A program made the position numbers and the translations under genes. From positions 1 to 6,414 of the forward strand of contig CAMHDX010000055.1 in the NCBI GenBank assembly GCA_946183895.1: DNA of 6,414 bases. The letters are read 5' to 3'. The notes under the pieces were generated by a model. That model did no database searches. It was not told where the DNA came from and saw only the letters and a list, made by a program, of their open reading frames with translations. Shown piece by piece: positions 1 to 5,977 of this stretch. The DNA is from an uncultured Porphyromonadaceae bacterium (GTDB lineage Bacteria; Bacteroidota; Bacteroidia; Bacteroidales; Muribaculaceae). Positions within the stretch are counted from its first letter, which is position 1. Every line of letters begins with the position of its first letter.

Positions 1-64
1 GCTCAATATAGTTAACTATCCGGCACGTACACTCACCATGCAGTGTGCGTGCTTGTGCGGTATT

Positions 65-1051
65 ATGATGAGACTATCGATAATAACCATCTTGCTGTTT
101 GTGGTGGCGAGCGCGTGTGGCGGTCGCACCGAAACAACGTCCGATGCCGGCGAGCAGTCGGCGCCGGCGGCGACCGCGTCGCGACCGACCTTCAGCGGTG
201 ACAGCGCGATGGCGCTGGTAGAGGCGCAGTGCGCCATGGGTCCGCGTGTGCCGGGCACCGCGGCGCATGCCCGATGCGTGGACTGGCTCAAGACGCGGTT
301 GACACCGCTTGCCGACACCGTCATCGAGCAACTGGGCCCGGTGGAGACATTTGACGGCGTGCACCTCACGGCGCATAACATCATCGCCTCGTTCAACGCG
401 GCTGCCGGTGGAGCCGACAATGGTCGTGTGCTGCTCATCGCGCACTACGACTGTCGCCCATGGGCCGACGCCGACCCCGACCCGTCGCGGCGCACCCAGC
501 CGGTGCTTGGTGCCAACGATGGCGCCAGCGGCACGGCGGTGTTGTTGGAGTTGGCGCGCCTGATGGCGCATCAGCGTCCAGGACGGGGCGTGGACCTGCT
601 GCTGGTCGATGTGGAGGACTGGGGACAGTCGGGTGCCGAGGACGCCGAGGACACCTGGGCGCTGGGCACTCAATACTGGGTGGCGCACCGTCATGTGCCG
701 GGTTACACGCCGGCTTACGCCATCTTGCTCGACATGGTGGGCGCGCGCGACGCGACATTCATGCGCGAGCAGTATAGCGAGGTCTATGCCACGGGCATCG
801 TTGACCACGTGTGGCGCACGGCGCAGAGTGTGGACGCCTCTCACTTTGTCAACCGCACCGGAGGCGGTGTCACCGACGACCATGTGCCGTTGTTGAGAGC
901 GGGCATTGCAGCCATTGACATCATTGACCAGCGACCCGGCAGCGAGCATGGCTTCTTTGACGGGTGGCACACCACCGCCGACACGCCCGACAAGATCGAC
1001 CCCGCCGTGCTGGCTCAGGTGGGTAGCACCCTGGTCGCCCTGTTGTATTGA
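65..1051 (+). CDS. Lipoprotein glutaminyl cyclase-like enzyme (M28 fold, type II QC)
   Basis: Probably converts N-terminal glutamine of exported proteins to pyroglutamate outside the inner membrane; the fold is that of zinc M28 aminopeptidases. From the ATG at 65 the product has 328 residues and starts with a lipoprotein signal: a hydrophobic run, then ASAC with Cys18 as the lipidated residue (Ala at -3 is slightly atypical). The frame is also open from an ATG at 38, which would put Cys-rich residues before the signal, so 65 or 68 is preferred. Visible motifs: AHYDCRPWAD (His127), GANDGASG (zinc-ligand Asp152), DVEDWG (Glu184 catalytic, Asp185 zinc), LLDMVG (Asp223), DDHVPL (Asp271/272) and WHTTADTP (Trp301, His302). 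The DDH and WH pairs match mammalian glutaminyl cyclase and favour cyclase over peptidase. A plain M28 peptidase remains possible. It begins a two-gene unit with the DUF3667 gene. Confidence 0.85.
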   Translation: MMRLSIITILLFVVASACGGRTETTSDAGEQSAPAATASRPTFSGDSAMALVEAQCAMGPRVPGTAAHARCVDWLKTRLTPLADTVIEQLGPVETFDGVHLTAHNIIASFNAAAGGADNGRVLLIAHYDCRPWADADPDPSRRTQPVLGANDGASGTAVLLELARLMAHQRPGRGVDLLLVDVEDWGQSGAEDAEDTWALGTQYWVAHRHVPGYTPAYAILLDMVGARDATFMREQYSEVYATGIVDHVWRTAQSVDASHFVNRTGGGVTDDHVPLLRAGIAAIDIIDQRPGSEHGFFDGWHTTADTPDKIDPAVLAQVGSTLVALLY

Positions 1052-1053
1052 TT

Positions 1054-2058
1054 ATGTCAACCATCACAGACAAATGTAAAAAGTCGTACGCGCGCTTCCA
1101 GGCTTGGAAGCAGAGCGGACCTCAGTTCAAGGTAAAGGATGAGACGGTCCACACCTGTGTGTGCTGTGGTCACGAGTTCATGGGCAACTACTGCCCCGTG
1201 TGCGGACAGAAGGATGGCAAGCGGCGCATCACCTGGGGTACACTGCGCGAGAGCACGCTTGACCTGTGGGGCCTGGGCACACGCTCCATGCCTTATTCCA
1301 TCTGGCAACTGCTGCTGCGGCCGGGCTACTTCATCGGCGACTACATCAGCGGCAAGCGCCAGGTGAGCTTTCCGCCGGTCAAGATGCTCTTCTTTGTCAC
1401 CGTCATCGTCTTGCTGGTCGAGAGCGTCTTTGGTGTCGATAATACCATCGAACATACAACTGAAGTCGCGACGAAAACCGACAAAGTAACAGAGGTTGTT
1501 AACCTCACTATTGACTGGATAGCCGACCACCCCGCCTGGGGATCGCTTATCATGATTTCGTTTTTCATCTTGCCAACCTATCTCATTTGTCGCGAGGCAC
1601 CTCGCTGTCGCCGCCACACGTTGCCCGAGGGCTTTTTCATCCAGGTGTTTGTCGCCGTGGAGATGAGTGTGTGGAACTTCGTGTCTGACCTGCTGCCCGA
1701 CATTAAGTTTCTCACTATAATGTATGCGCTGCTGGTGATGTTGGGGTTGGTGTGGTTTCGCACTTATTATCAGCTCTTCGGCTATAGCGTGTGGGGCACG
1801 ATATGGCGCTTGGCGGCTGTGTGGTGGAGCGGGTTGATGCTGATATTCACCATCGTGTTTGTTGAAATAGTGCTGTACCGTTGGTTGATATTGAAGGTGG
1901 CGGTCACCTATGATGAGCTTGGCACCTTTGTTATCGGGCTGCTAGTGATGGCGACACTGTCGGCGGTGGGGTTGCTGCTGGCATGGTACATTGACCATCG
2001 CCGCGCCAAGCGCCTGCCCGCCCGGCCGGAGCCCGCCCCGGTCACGGCATCGGACTGA
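1054..2058 (+). CDS. DUF3667 family zinc-ribbon integral membrane protein
   Basis: Function unknown; I recognise the DUF3667 family, which is frequent in Bacteroidetes. The 334-residue product has a cytosolic-looking N-terminus with a four-cysteine zinc ribbon (CVCC at 35-38, CPVC at 47-50). The family's conserved stretch follows: TLRESTLDLW near 63-72, then LLLRPGYFIGDYISGKR near 86-102 and FPPVKMLFF near 106-114. About five or six hydrophobic segments come next (roughly 111-127, 163-178, 194-214, 218-237, 254-278, 290-312), and the protein ends in a basic, Pro-rich tail. A polar loop at about 128-160 separates the first two segments. The start is the ATG at 1054, two bases after the stop of the cyclase gene; a TTG at 1048 in the same frame would overlap that stop and is less likely. 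The spacing indicates co-transcription and probably translational coupling with the upstream lipoprotein gene. The unit ends at the terminator that follows. Confidence 0.85.
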   Translation: MSTITDKCKKSYARFQAWKQSGPQFKVKDETVHTCVCCGHEFMGNYCPVCGQKDGKRRITWGTLRESTLDLWGLGTRSMPYSIWQLLLRPGYFIGDYISGKRQVSFPPVKMLFFVTVIVLLVESVFGVDNTIEHTTEVATKTDKVTEVVNLTIDWIADHPAWGSLIMISFFILPTYLICREAPRCRRHTLPEGFFIQVFVAVEMSVWNFVSDLLPDIKFLTIMYALLVMLGLVWFRTYYQLFGYSVWGTIWRLAAVWWSGLMLIFTIVFVEIVLYRWLILKVAVTYDELGTFVIGLLVMATLSAVGLLLAWYIDHRRAKRLPARPEPAPVTASD

Positions 2059-2101
2059 CGGTTCCTGAAGCCGCAGGGGCAACTCATGTTGCGAGAATGT
2101 T

Positions 2102-2147
2102 TGGGATGTCTTGAGCACGGGTTCGTGCAGGTGTCCCATTATTTTTT
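2102..2147 (+). terminator. Intrinsic terminator after the DUF3667 gene
   Basis: The arms 2102-2111 (TGGGATGTCT) and 2129-2138 (AGGTGTCCCA) pair over ten positions, three of them G-U. After a three-base bulge comes a perfect inner stem GCACG/CGTGC (2115-2119 with 2124-2128) closed by a four-base loop. The sequence continues directly as TTATTTTTT, the U-tract of a classical rho-independent terminator. It would close the cyclase-DUF3667 unit and insulate the next promoter. A small separate hairpin GCAAC-TCAT-GTTGC lies just before it at 2079-2092. Confidence 0.8.
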
Positions 2148-2200
2148 CAAAAAAAATGATATTGAGCCGAAAAAAGCCGAAAAAATATTGAAAAATCATG

Positions 2201-2228
2201 TTGGATTATTCAAGAATTTGTATCTTTG
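2201..2228 (+). promoter_or_regulatory. Bacteroidetes-type sigma-ABfr promoter of the pseudouridine synthase gene
   Basis: TATCTTTG at 2221-2228 is an exact match to the Bacteroidetes -7 consensus TAnnTTTG. A TTG at 2201-2203, 17 bases upstream, can serve as the -33 element. The preceding 60 bases are rich in A and T tracts, as is common upstream of strong promoters. Transcription would start around 2233-2238, leaving a leader of about 130 bases before the ATG at 2368. The -7 box is convincing; the -33 assignment is weaker. Confidence 0.75.
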
Positions 2229-2233
2229 CGGAA

Positions 2234-2257
2234 AATAAGCGCAGCGAAGCGCTTATT
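2234..2257 (+). other. Perfect hairpin at the predicted mRNA 5' end
   Basis: AATAAGCGC (2234-2242) and GCGCTTATT (2249-2257) are perfect reverse complements over nine bases around the loop AGCGAA. The hairpin would sit at or within a few bases of the transcript start from the promoter at 2201-2228. Such 5'-terminal stems are known to protect mRNAs from decay; that role here is inference. It is too far from the next stop of transcription signals and lacks a U-tract, so it is not a terminator. Confidence 0.6.
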
Positions 2258-2295
2258 CACCGCCAGCATTGAAGCCGAGAGGCGGCAATGCGGTG
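2258..2295 (+). promoter_or_regulatory. Second structured leader element with a GNRA-type tetraloop
   Basis: The bases can form a coaxial stack: CACC/GGTG (2258-2261 with 2292-2295), a four-base bulge, GCATTG/CAATGC (2266-2271 with 2286-2291), an internal loop AA/GG, then GCC/GGC (2274-2276 with 2281-2283) closed by GAGA, a GNRA tetraloop. It lies in the 5' leader of the pseudouridine synthase gene and may act in RNA stability, translation control or autoregulation. I do not recognise it as a named riboswitch. Pairing was worked out by eye; no covariation has been tested. Confidence 0.5.
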
Positions 2296-2367
2296 GAGCT
2301 CAATAATTTATAACCTTTTATTATCACAACAAGTATTTTTCACGTTTAACTCGCAACAACCACTATT

Positions 2368-3825
2368 ATGGACGAGAACATTGAAAGAAAACCCAAGCGC
2401 CCTCGCATCGCACGTACGGGCGAGGAGATGACCGACACCAGTCGTTACGAGAAGGTCGATTATCAGTCAGAATCACCAGCTCCTGCCGAGGGTGAAGAGA
2501 GTGCGCCTCAGTCTCAAGGTTATCAACCTCGTTACAATCAAAATGGCTATCAGCCCCGCGGCTACAATCGTCAAGGCGGCTATCAGCCCCGCGGCTACAA
2601 TCCGCGCTACCAGCAAGGCGGTTACAATCCGCGCTACCAGCAGGGAGGTTACAATCCTCGCTATCAGCAAAATTACAATCAGCCCCAGTCCGAGGTTGCC
2701 GAAGGTGCCGAGAACTCAACCGAGAACACCGAGCAGACCACTACGCAGCAGGGCTATCAACCCCGTGGTTACCAGCCTCGCGGCTATAACAACCACCAGG
2801 GTGGCTATCAGCCCCGCGGCTACAACCAGCAGGGCGGCTACAACCGTCAGCAAGGCGGCTACCAGTCCCGTGGCTACAACCAGCAGGGTGGCTACAATCG
2901 TCAGGGTGGCTACCAGCCTCGCGGCTACAACCAGCAGGGCGGCTATCAGCCCCGCGGTTACAACCAGCAAGGCGGCTACGGCCAGCAGGGCGGCTATCGC
3001 AAGCCCGGCCGTCCCGGCCAGCAGCGCCCCACCGCGCCTCATGGCCCGATGCGCTTCACTCCGCGCCCCAAGCAGGTCGAGTATGAGGAGCCGGCACTGG
3101 ATCCCAACGCACAAGTGCGCCTCAACAAGTTCCTTGCCAACGCCGGCATCTGCTCGCGCCGTGAGGCCGATGAGCTGATCGTCAAGGGGGCGGTGAAGGT
3201 CAACGGAGAGGTCGTCACCGAGCTCGGATTCAAGATTACGGCACAAGACGTGGTCGAATATGACGGCAAGACCGTGAGCCGCGAGCGCAAGTGCTACGTG
3301 CTGCTCAACAAGCCCAAGGACTGCGTCACCACCAGCGAGGACCCGCGTGGTCGCAAGACGGTGTTGGACCTGATCAAGGGAGCGTGCGAGGAGCGCATCT
3401 ACCCCGTGGGCAGGCTTGACCGCAACACCACCGGCGTGCTGCTGCTCACCAATGACGGTGACCTCGCCAGCAAGCTGACTCACCCCAAGTATATCAAGAA
3501 GAAAATCTATCAGGTGTGGACCGACAAGCCCATCAGCGAGGAGGACATGCAGCGCATCGCCGACGGCGTGGAGCTTGACGACGGACCCATCCATGCCGAC
3601 GCTGTGAGCTATGTCAACGCCACCGACCACAAGCAGGCAGGCATTGAGATTCACAGTGGCCGCAACCGCGTGGTGCGCCGCATCTTTGAGCACCTGGGCT
3701 ATCATGTGGTGAAGCTGGACCGCGTCTACTTTGCGGGCCTCACCAAGAAGAACCTGGGTCGCGGACGTTGGCGCTATCTCACCCAGGAGGAGGTCAACTT
3801 CTTGCGTCAAGGCTCATTTGAGTGA
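2368..3825 (+). CDS. rluB: RluB-type 23S rRNA pseudouridine synthase with prion-like repeat N-terminus
   Basis: Isomerises a uridine in ribosomal RNA, most likely 23S rRNA as for RluB of the RsuA/RluB/E/F family; the exact site is not shown. The product has 485 residues, far longer than the roughly 240-300 usual for the family. Residues 1-46 are charged. Residues 51-210 form a Tyr/Gln/Asn/Gly/Arg repeat tract, and 211-236 a basic Pro-rich linker. The enzyme part is complete: an S4 RNA-binding domain at about 250-296 (RLNKFLANAGICSRREADEL), then the catalytic domain with GRLDRNTTG and catalytic Asp351, the GRNRVVRRIFEHLGY motif at 431-445, and a RluB-like end around GRGRWRYLTQEE. The ATG at 2368 is the natural start: the leader before it has no Shine-Dalgarno sequence, and no other start would keep the whole tract in frame. 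It has its own promoter and a hairpin after it, so it appears monocistronic. Confidence 0.92.
   Translation: MDENIERKPKRPRIARTGEEMTDTSRYEKVDYQSESPAPAEGEESAPQSQGYQPRYNQNGYQPRGYNRQGGYQPRGYNPRYQQGGYNPRYQQGGYNPRYQQNYNQPQSEVAEGAENSTENTEQTTTQQGYQPRGYQPRGYNNHQGGYQPRGYNQQGGYNRQQGGYQSRGYNQQGGYNRQGGYQPRGYNQQGGYQPRGYNQQGGYGQQGGYRKPGRPGQQRPTAPHGPMRFTPRPKQVEYEEPALDPNAQVRLNKFLANAGICSRREADELIVKGAVKVNGEVVTELGFKITAQDVVEYDGKTVSRERKCYVLLNKPKDCVTTSEDPRGRKTVLDLIKGACEERIYPVGRLDRNTTGVLLLTNDGDLASKLTHPKYIKKKIYQVWTDKPISEEDMQRIADGVELDDGPIHADAVSYVNATDHKQAGIEIHSGRNRVVRRIFEHLGYHVVKLDRVYFAGLTKKNLGRGRWRYLTQEEVNFLRQGSFE
2518..2997 (+). repeat. In-frame low-complexity repeats encoding GYQPRGYNQQ-type units
   Basis: This stretch encodes residues 51-210 of the pseudouridine synthase. 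GYQPR occurs eight times (starting at residues 51, 60, 71, 129, 134, 146, 181 and 192) with one GYQSR variant, interleaved with GYNQQG and GYNRQG. Residues 76-101 are three tandem copies of GYNPRYQQG, encoded by nearly identical 27-base units at 2593-2670. An acidic Glu/Thr spacer (residues 107-128) splits the tract into two blocks. Inside each block there are no Asp, Glu, Lys or aliphatic residues except in the spacer; residues 129-210 hold 15 Tyr and 8 Arg. Synonymous differences among copies (GGC, GGA, GGT) suggest selection on the protein rather than very recent duplication. Confidence 0.9.
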
Positions 3826-3864
3826 TATTCCAAGTTGCTAAACGTCATTTAACGACTTGAAGCT

Positions 3865-3905
3865 TAAAGGTTAATGATGTGATATTCATTACACATTAAC
3901 CTTTA
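3865..3905 (+). terminator. Probable terminator hairpin between rluB and asnS
   Basis: TAAAGGTTAATG (3865-3876) and CATTAACCTTTA (3894-3905) are perfect reverse complements over twelve bases, and TGT/ACA extends the stem after a bulged A, leaving a ten-base loop. It lies 40 bases after the rluB stop. There is no separate U-tract beyond the stem's own CCTTTA, so it may be a weak, possibly bidirectional terminator or an RNA 3'-end stabiliser. A second, weaker stem (CAAGT/ACTTG around TAAA/TTTA) lies at 3831-3859. Confidence 0.5.
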
Positions 3906-3937
3906 CTCATTAACAAGAATGCAACATTATATTGTTG

Positions 3938-3956
3938 AGCAAGCAAGCGACTTGCT
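3938..3956 (+). other. Small hairpin just upstream of the asnS start
   Basis: AGCAAG can pair with CTTGCT at 3951-3956 in two registers (from 3938-3943 with a seven-base loop, or from 3942-3947 with a three-base loop). The 3' arm ends 12 bases before the asnS ATG, so the stem could affect translation initiation. No T-box or other known leader is recognised, and no exact TAnnTTTG box was found between the preceding hairpin and the ATG. Confidence 0.3.
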
Positions 3957-3968
3957 AAACTTAGAGAT

Positions 3969-5357
3969 ATGGACAGAATCAAAATTGTAGATATCAACAA
4001 CCCCGAGTTAGTGGGTAGCAACGTGAGCGTGATGGGCTGGGTGCGTACGCGCCGCGGCAACAAGAACGTGCAATTCATCGCGCTGAACGATGGCTCGACC
4101 ATCAACAACCTGCAAGTGGTTGTCGACCTGTCGCGCTTTAGCGAGGAGGAGCTCAAGCCCATCACCACCGGCGCCAGCCTTCACGTGGAGGGCACGCTGG
4201 TTGCCTCGCAGGGCAAGGGTCAGAGCGTTGAGGTCCAAGCCGAGAAGATTCACGTGTTCGGCACCGCCGACCCCGAGCAATACCCGATGCAAAAGAAGGG
4301 TCACACGCTGGAGTTCCTGCGTGAGAAGGCGCACCTGAGGATGCGCACCAACACCTTTGGCGCCGTGTTCCGCATTCGCCACCACCTGGCGTTCGCGATA
4401 CATCAGTTCTTCAACGACCGCGGCTTCTTCTACCTCAACACGCCGCTCATCACAGCGAGTGACGCCGAGGGTGCCGGCGACATGTTCCAGGTGACGACGC
4501 TCAACCCCGAGGACCTGCCTCGCGACGAGCAGGGTCGCGTGGACTATAGCCAAGACTTCTTCGGCAAGCACACGAGCCTGACGGTGAGTGGACAGCTGGA
4601 GGGCGAGCTGGGCGCGACCGCGCTGGGCGCAATTTACACCTTCGGTCCCACCTTCCGTGCCGAGAACAGCAACACGCCGCGCCACCTGGCTGAGTTCTGG
4701 ATGATTGAGCCGGAGGTCGCCTTCTTCGACATCCACGACAACATGGACCTCGCCGAGGAGTTTATTAAATACTGTGTTCGCTACGCGTTGGACCACTGCA
4801 AGGACGACATTGAGTTCCTCAACAAGATGTACGACAACACGCTCATCGAGCGCTTGCAGGGCGTGCTGCAGCAGCCGTTTGTGCGCCTGGGCTACACCGA
4901 GGGCATCGAGATTCTCAAGGCGAGCGGTCACAAGTTTGAGTTCCCAGTGGAGTGGGGCGTGGACCTGCAGAGCGAGCATGAGCGCTATCTGGTTGAGCAG
5001 CACTTCAAGCGTCCGGTCATCCTGACCGACTATCCGCGTGACATCAAGGCGTTCTACATGAAGCAGAACGAGGACGGCAAGACCGTCAGGGCAATGGACG
5101 TGCTCTTCCCGCAGATTGGCGAGATCATCGGCGGCAGCGAGCGTGAGGAGGACTACGACAAGTTGATGAGCGAGATTGAGCGCCGCCACATCCCCATGAA
5201 GGACATGTGGTGGTATCTCGAAACCCGCAAGTTCGGCACTGTGCCTCACAGCGGCTTTGGCCTCGGCTTCGAGCGCCTGGTGCTGTTTGTCACCGGCATG
5301 AGCAACATCCGCGACGTGATTCCATTCCCGCGCACTCCGGGCAATGCCGAGTTTTGA
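3969..5357 (+). CDS. asnS: Asparaginyl-tRNA synthetase
   Basis: Charges tRNA-Asn with asparagine using ATP in the cytosol. The 462-residue product is of normal length for bacterial AsnRS (about 466 in E. coli). An OB-fold anticodon-binding domain spans about 15-100 ([24 protein letters not shown] at 19-42). The class II catalytic core follows: motif 1 with Pro159 near [11 protein letters not shown], the AsnRS-typical [14 protein letters not shown] at 200-213, motif 2 [16 protein letters not shown] at 229-244, and motif 3 GFGLGFERL at 429-437 with the ATP-binding Arg436. The SGQLEGE and RAENSNT sequences favour AsnRS over AspRS. The start ATG follows a short A/G-rich AGAG rather than a good Shine-Dalgarno. 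No partner gene is coupled: hairpins lie on both sides, so it appears to be transcribed alone. No truncation or missing key residue is seen. Confidence 0.97.
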   Translation: MDRIKIVDINNPELVGSNVSVMGWVRTRRGNKNVQFIALNDGSTINNLQVVVDLSRFSEEELKPITTGASLHVEGTLVASQGKGQSVEVQAEKIHVFGTADPEQYPMQKKGHTLEFLREKAHLRMRTNTFGAVFRIRHHLAFAIHQFFNDRGFFYLNTPLITASDAEGAGDMFQVTTLNPEDLPRDEQGRVDYSQDFFGKHTSLTVSGQLEGELGATALGAIYTFGPTFRAENSNTPRHLAEFWMIEPEVAFFDIHDNMDLAEEFIKYCVRYALDHCKDDIEFLNKMYDNTLIERLQGVLQQPFVRLGYTEGIEILKASGHKFEFPVEWGVDLQSEHERYLVEQHFKRPVILTDYPRDIKAFYMKQNEDGKTVRAMDVLFPQIGEIIGGSEREEDYDKLMSEIERRHIPMKDMWWYLETRKFGTVPHSGFGLGFERLVLFVTGMSNIRDVIPFPRTPGNAEF

Positions 5358-5374
5358 CATCGGCATGATTGATA

Positions 5375-5422
5375 TAATTCAAGTTTCCCGCACACGCTGT
5401 GCAGGAAACTTGAATTAATTTT
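5375..5422 (+). terminator. Strong intrinsic terminator after asnS
   Basis: TAATTCAAGTTTCC (5375-5388) pairs perfectly with GGAAACTTGAATTA (5404-5417) over 14 bases. After one C-A mismatch, GCACA/TGTGC adds five more pairs closed by a CGC loop. The tail continues as ATTTT. Because the outer stem is A/T-rich, with T-runs on either side when read from the other strand, it could also stop transcription coming from the right. It lies 17 bases after the asnS stop and separates it from recX. Confidence 0.85.
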
Positions 5423-5473
5423 ACACCGCCTGCCACTCACAGGCACTAACCGGACCTAACCTATTCACCCACA

Positions 5474-5977
5474 ATGAAACAACCGCGCCAACTATCGGCC
5501 CACGACGCGCTGCTGCGGCTGGCGGCACGATGCCGCACCACTGAGTGTTGCGAGTATGACTTGCGCACTGCCTTGAAGCGCTGGGGCATCAGCGCCGGCG
5601 ATGCCGACGCTGTGATTGACCGCCTGCGTCGCGAGGGGTTTATCAACGACGAGCGATATGTCCGCGCCTTTGTCCACGACAAGGTGAAGTTTGACGGCTG
5701 GGGACGCGAGAAAATCCGCTACACGTTGCGCCTCAAGGGGCTTGACGGCGATGTGGTGAGTGACGCGCTGAGCGCGATTGACGACGATGCCTACCTCGCC
5801 GCGTTGCGCTCGCTGCTCCAGCGCCGGGCGCGGGAAGTCGCCGGGCGCGAGCCTGCGTTGCGGCGTGCCGCGCTGATGCGCACCGCCGCCAGCCGCGGCT
5901 ACGAGGCGGCGTTAGCAAGCCGTGTAGTCAGCAGTATCCTGTCAAGCGACGATGATGAGGTGGATTGCTACGATTAA
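5474..5977 (+). CDS. recX: RecX family regulatory protein
   Basis: RecX binds RecA filaments and modulates, usually inhibits, recombination and SOS activity in the cytosol. The 167-residue product has the family's normal size and all-helical make-up. The N-terminal helices (ALLRLAARCRTTECCEYDLRTAL, about 12-34) lead to the most conserved block, GFINDERYVRAFVHDK at 55-70 followed by GWGREKIRYTLRLKGL at 76-90, which is diagnostic. The third helical repeat (about 104-157) is weaker. The last residues (SSDDDEVDCYD) are acidic and lie over the start of comF. The ATG at 5474 is chosen because the conserved N-terminal helix begins right after it; no Shine-Dalgarno is seen. A 5-base stem GCCTG/CAGGC lies at 5428-5444 in the 51-base gap after the asnS terminator. 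TAATTTTA at 5416-5423 is a one-mismatch -7 box, too weak to call a promoter. recA is not in the window. Confidence 0.9.
   Translation: MKQPRQLSAHDALLRLAARCRTTECCEYDLRTALKRWGISAGDADAVIDRLRREGFINDERYVRAFVHDKVKFDGWGREKIRYTLRLKGLDGDVVSDALSAIDDDAYLAALRSLLQRRAREVAGREPALRRAALMRTAASRGYEAALASRVVSSILSSDDDEVDCYD

Noticed and set aside
38..64. Earlier start of the glutaminyl cyclase gene at 38
   Set aside because: It would put a Cys-rich nine-residue stretch ahead of a well-formed lipoprotein signal; the ATGs at 65 and 68 fit better. It cannot be excluded outright.
74..970. Open frame of 298 codons on the minus strand across the glutaminyl cyclase gene
   Set aside because: The plus-strand frame carries a complete conserved enzyme; the minus-strand product is a Arg/His/Val-rich shadow.
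1048..1053. TTG start for the DUF3667 gene at 1048
   Set aside because: It overlaps the cyclase stop codon and adds only two residues; the ATG at 1054 is the usual choice.
2518..2997. CRISPR array or non-coding tandem repeat
   Set aside because: Repeat units are multiples of three bases, vary synonymously, keep one reading frame and have no unique spacers of constant length.
2716..3810. Long open frame of 364 codons on the minus strand across rluB
   Set aside because: It is the reverse of a recognisable enzyme and of its repeats; the translation is a Val/Ala/Leu-rich string with no family resemblance, as expected opposite a GC-biased gene.
3938..3968. T-box or amino-acid-responsive leader before asnS
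   Set aside because: The space is too short and no T-box sequence is present; T-boxes are also a feature mainly of Firmicutes and relatives.
4008..5366. Open frame of 452 codons on the minus strand across asnS
   Set aside because: It lies wholly opposite a full-length AsnRS; high G+C at third codon positions removes stops on the opposite strand. The product is His/Val/Ala/Leu-rich with no motif.
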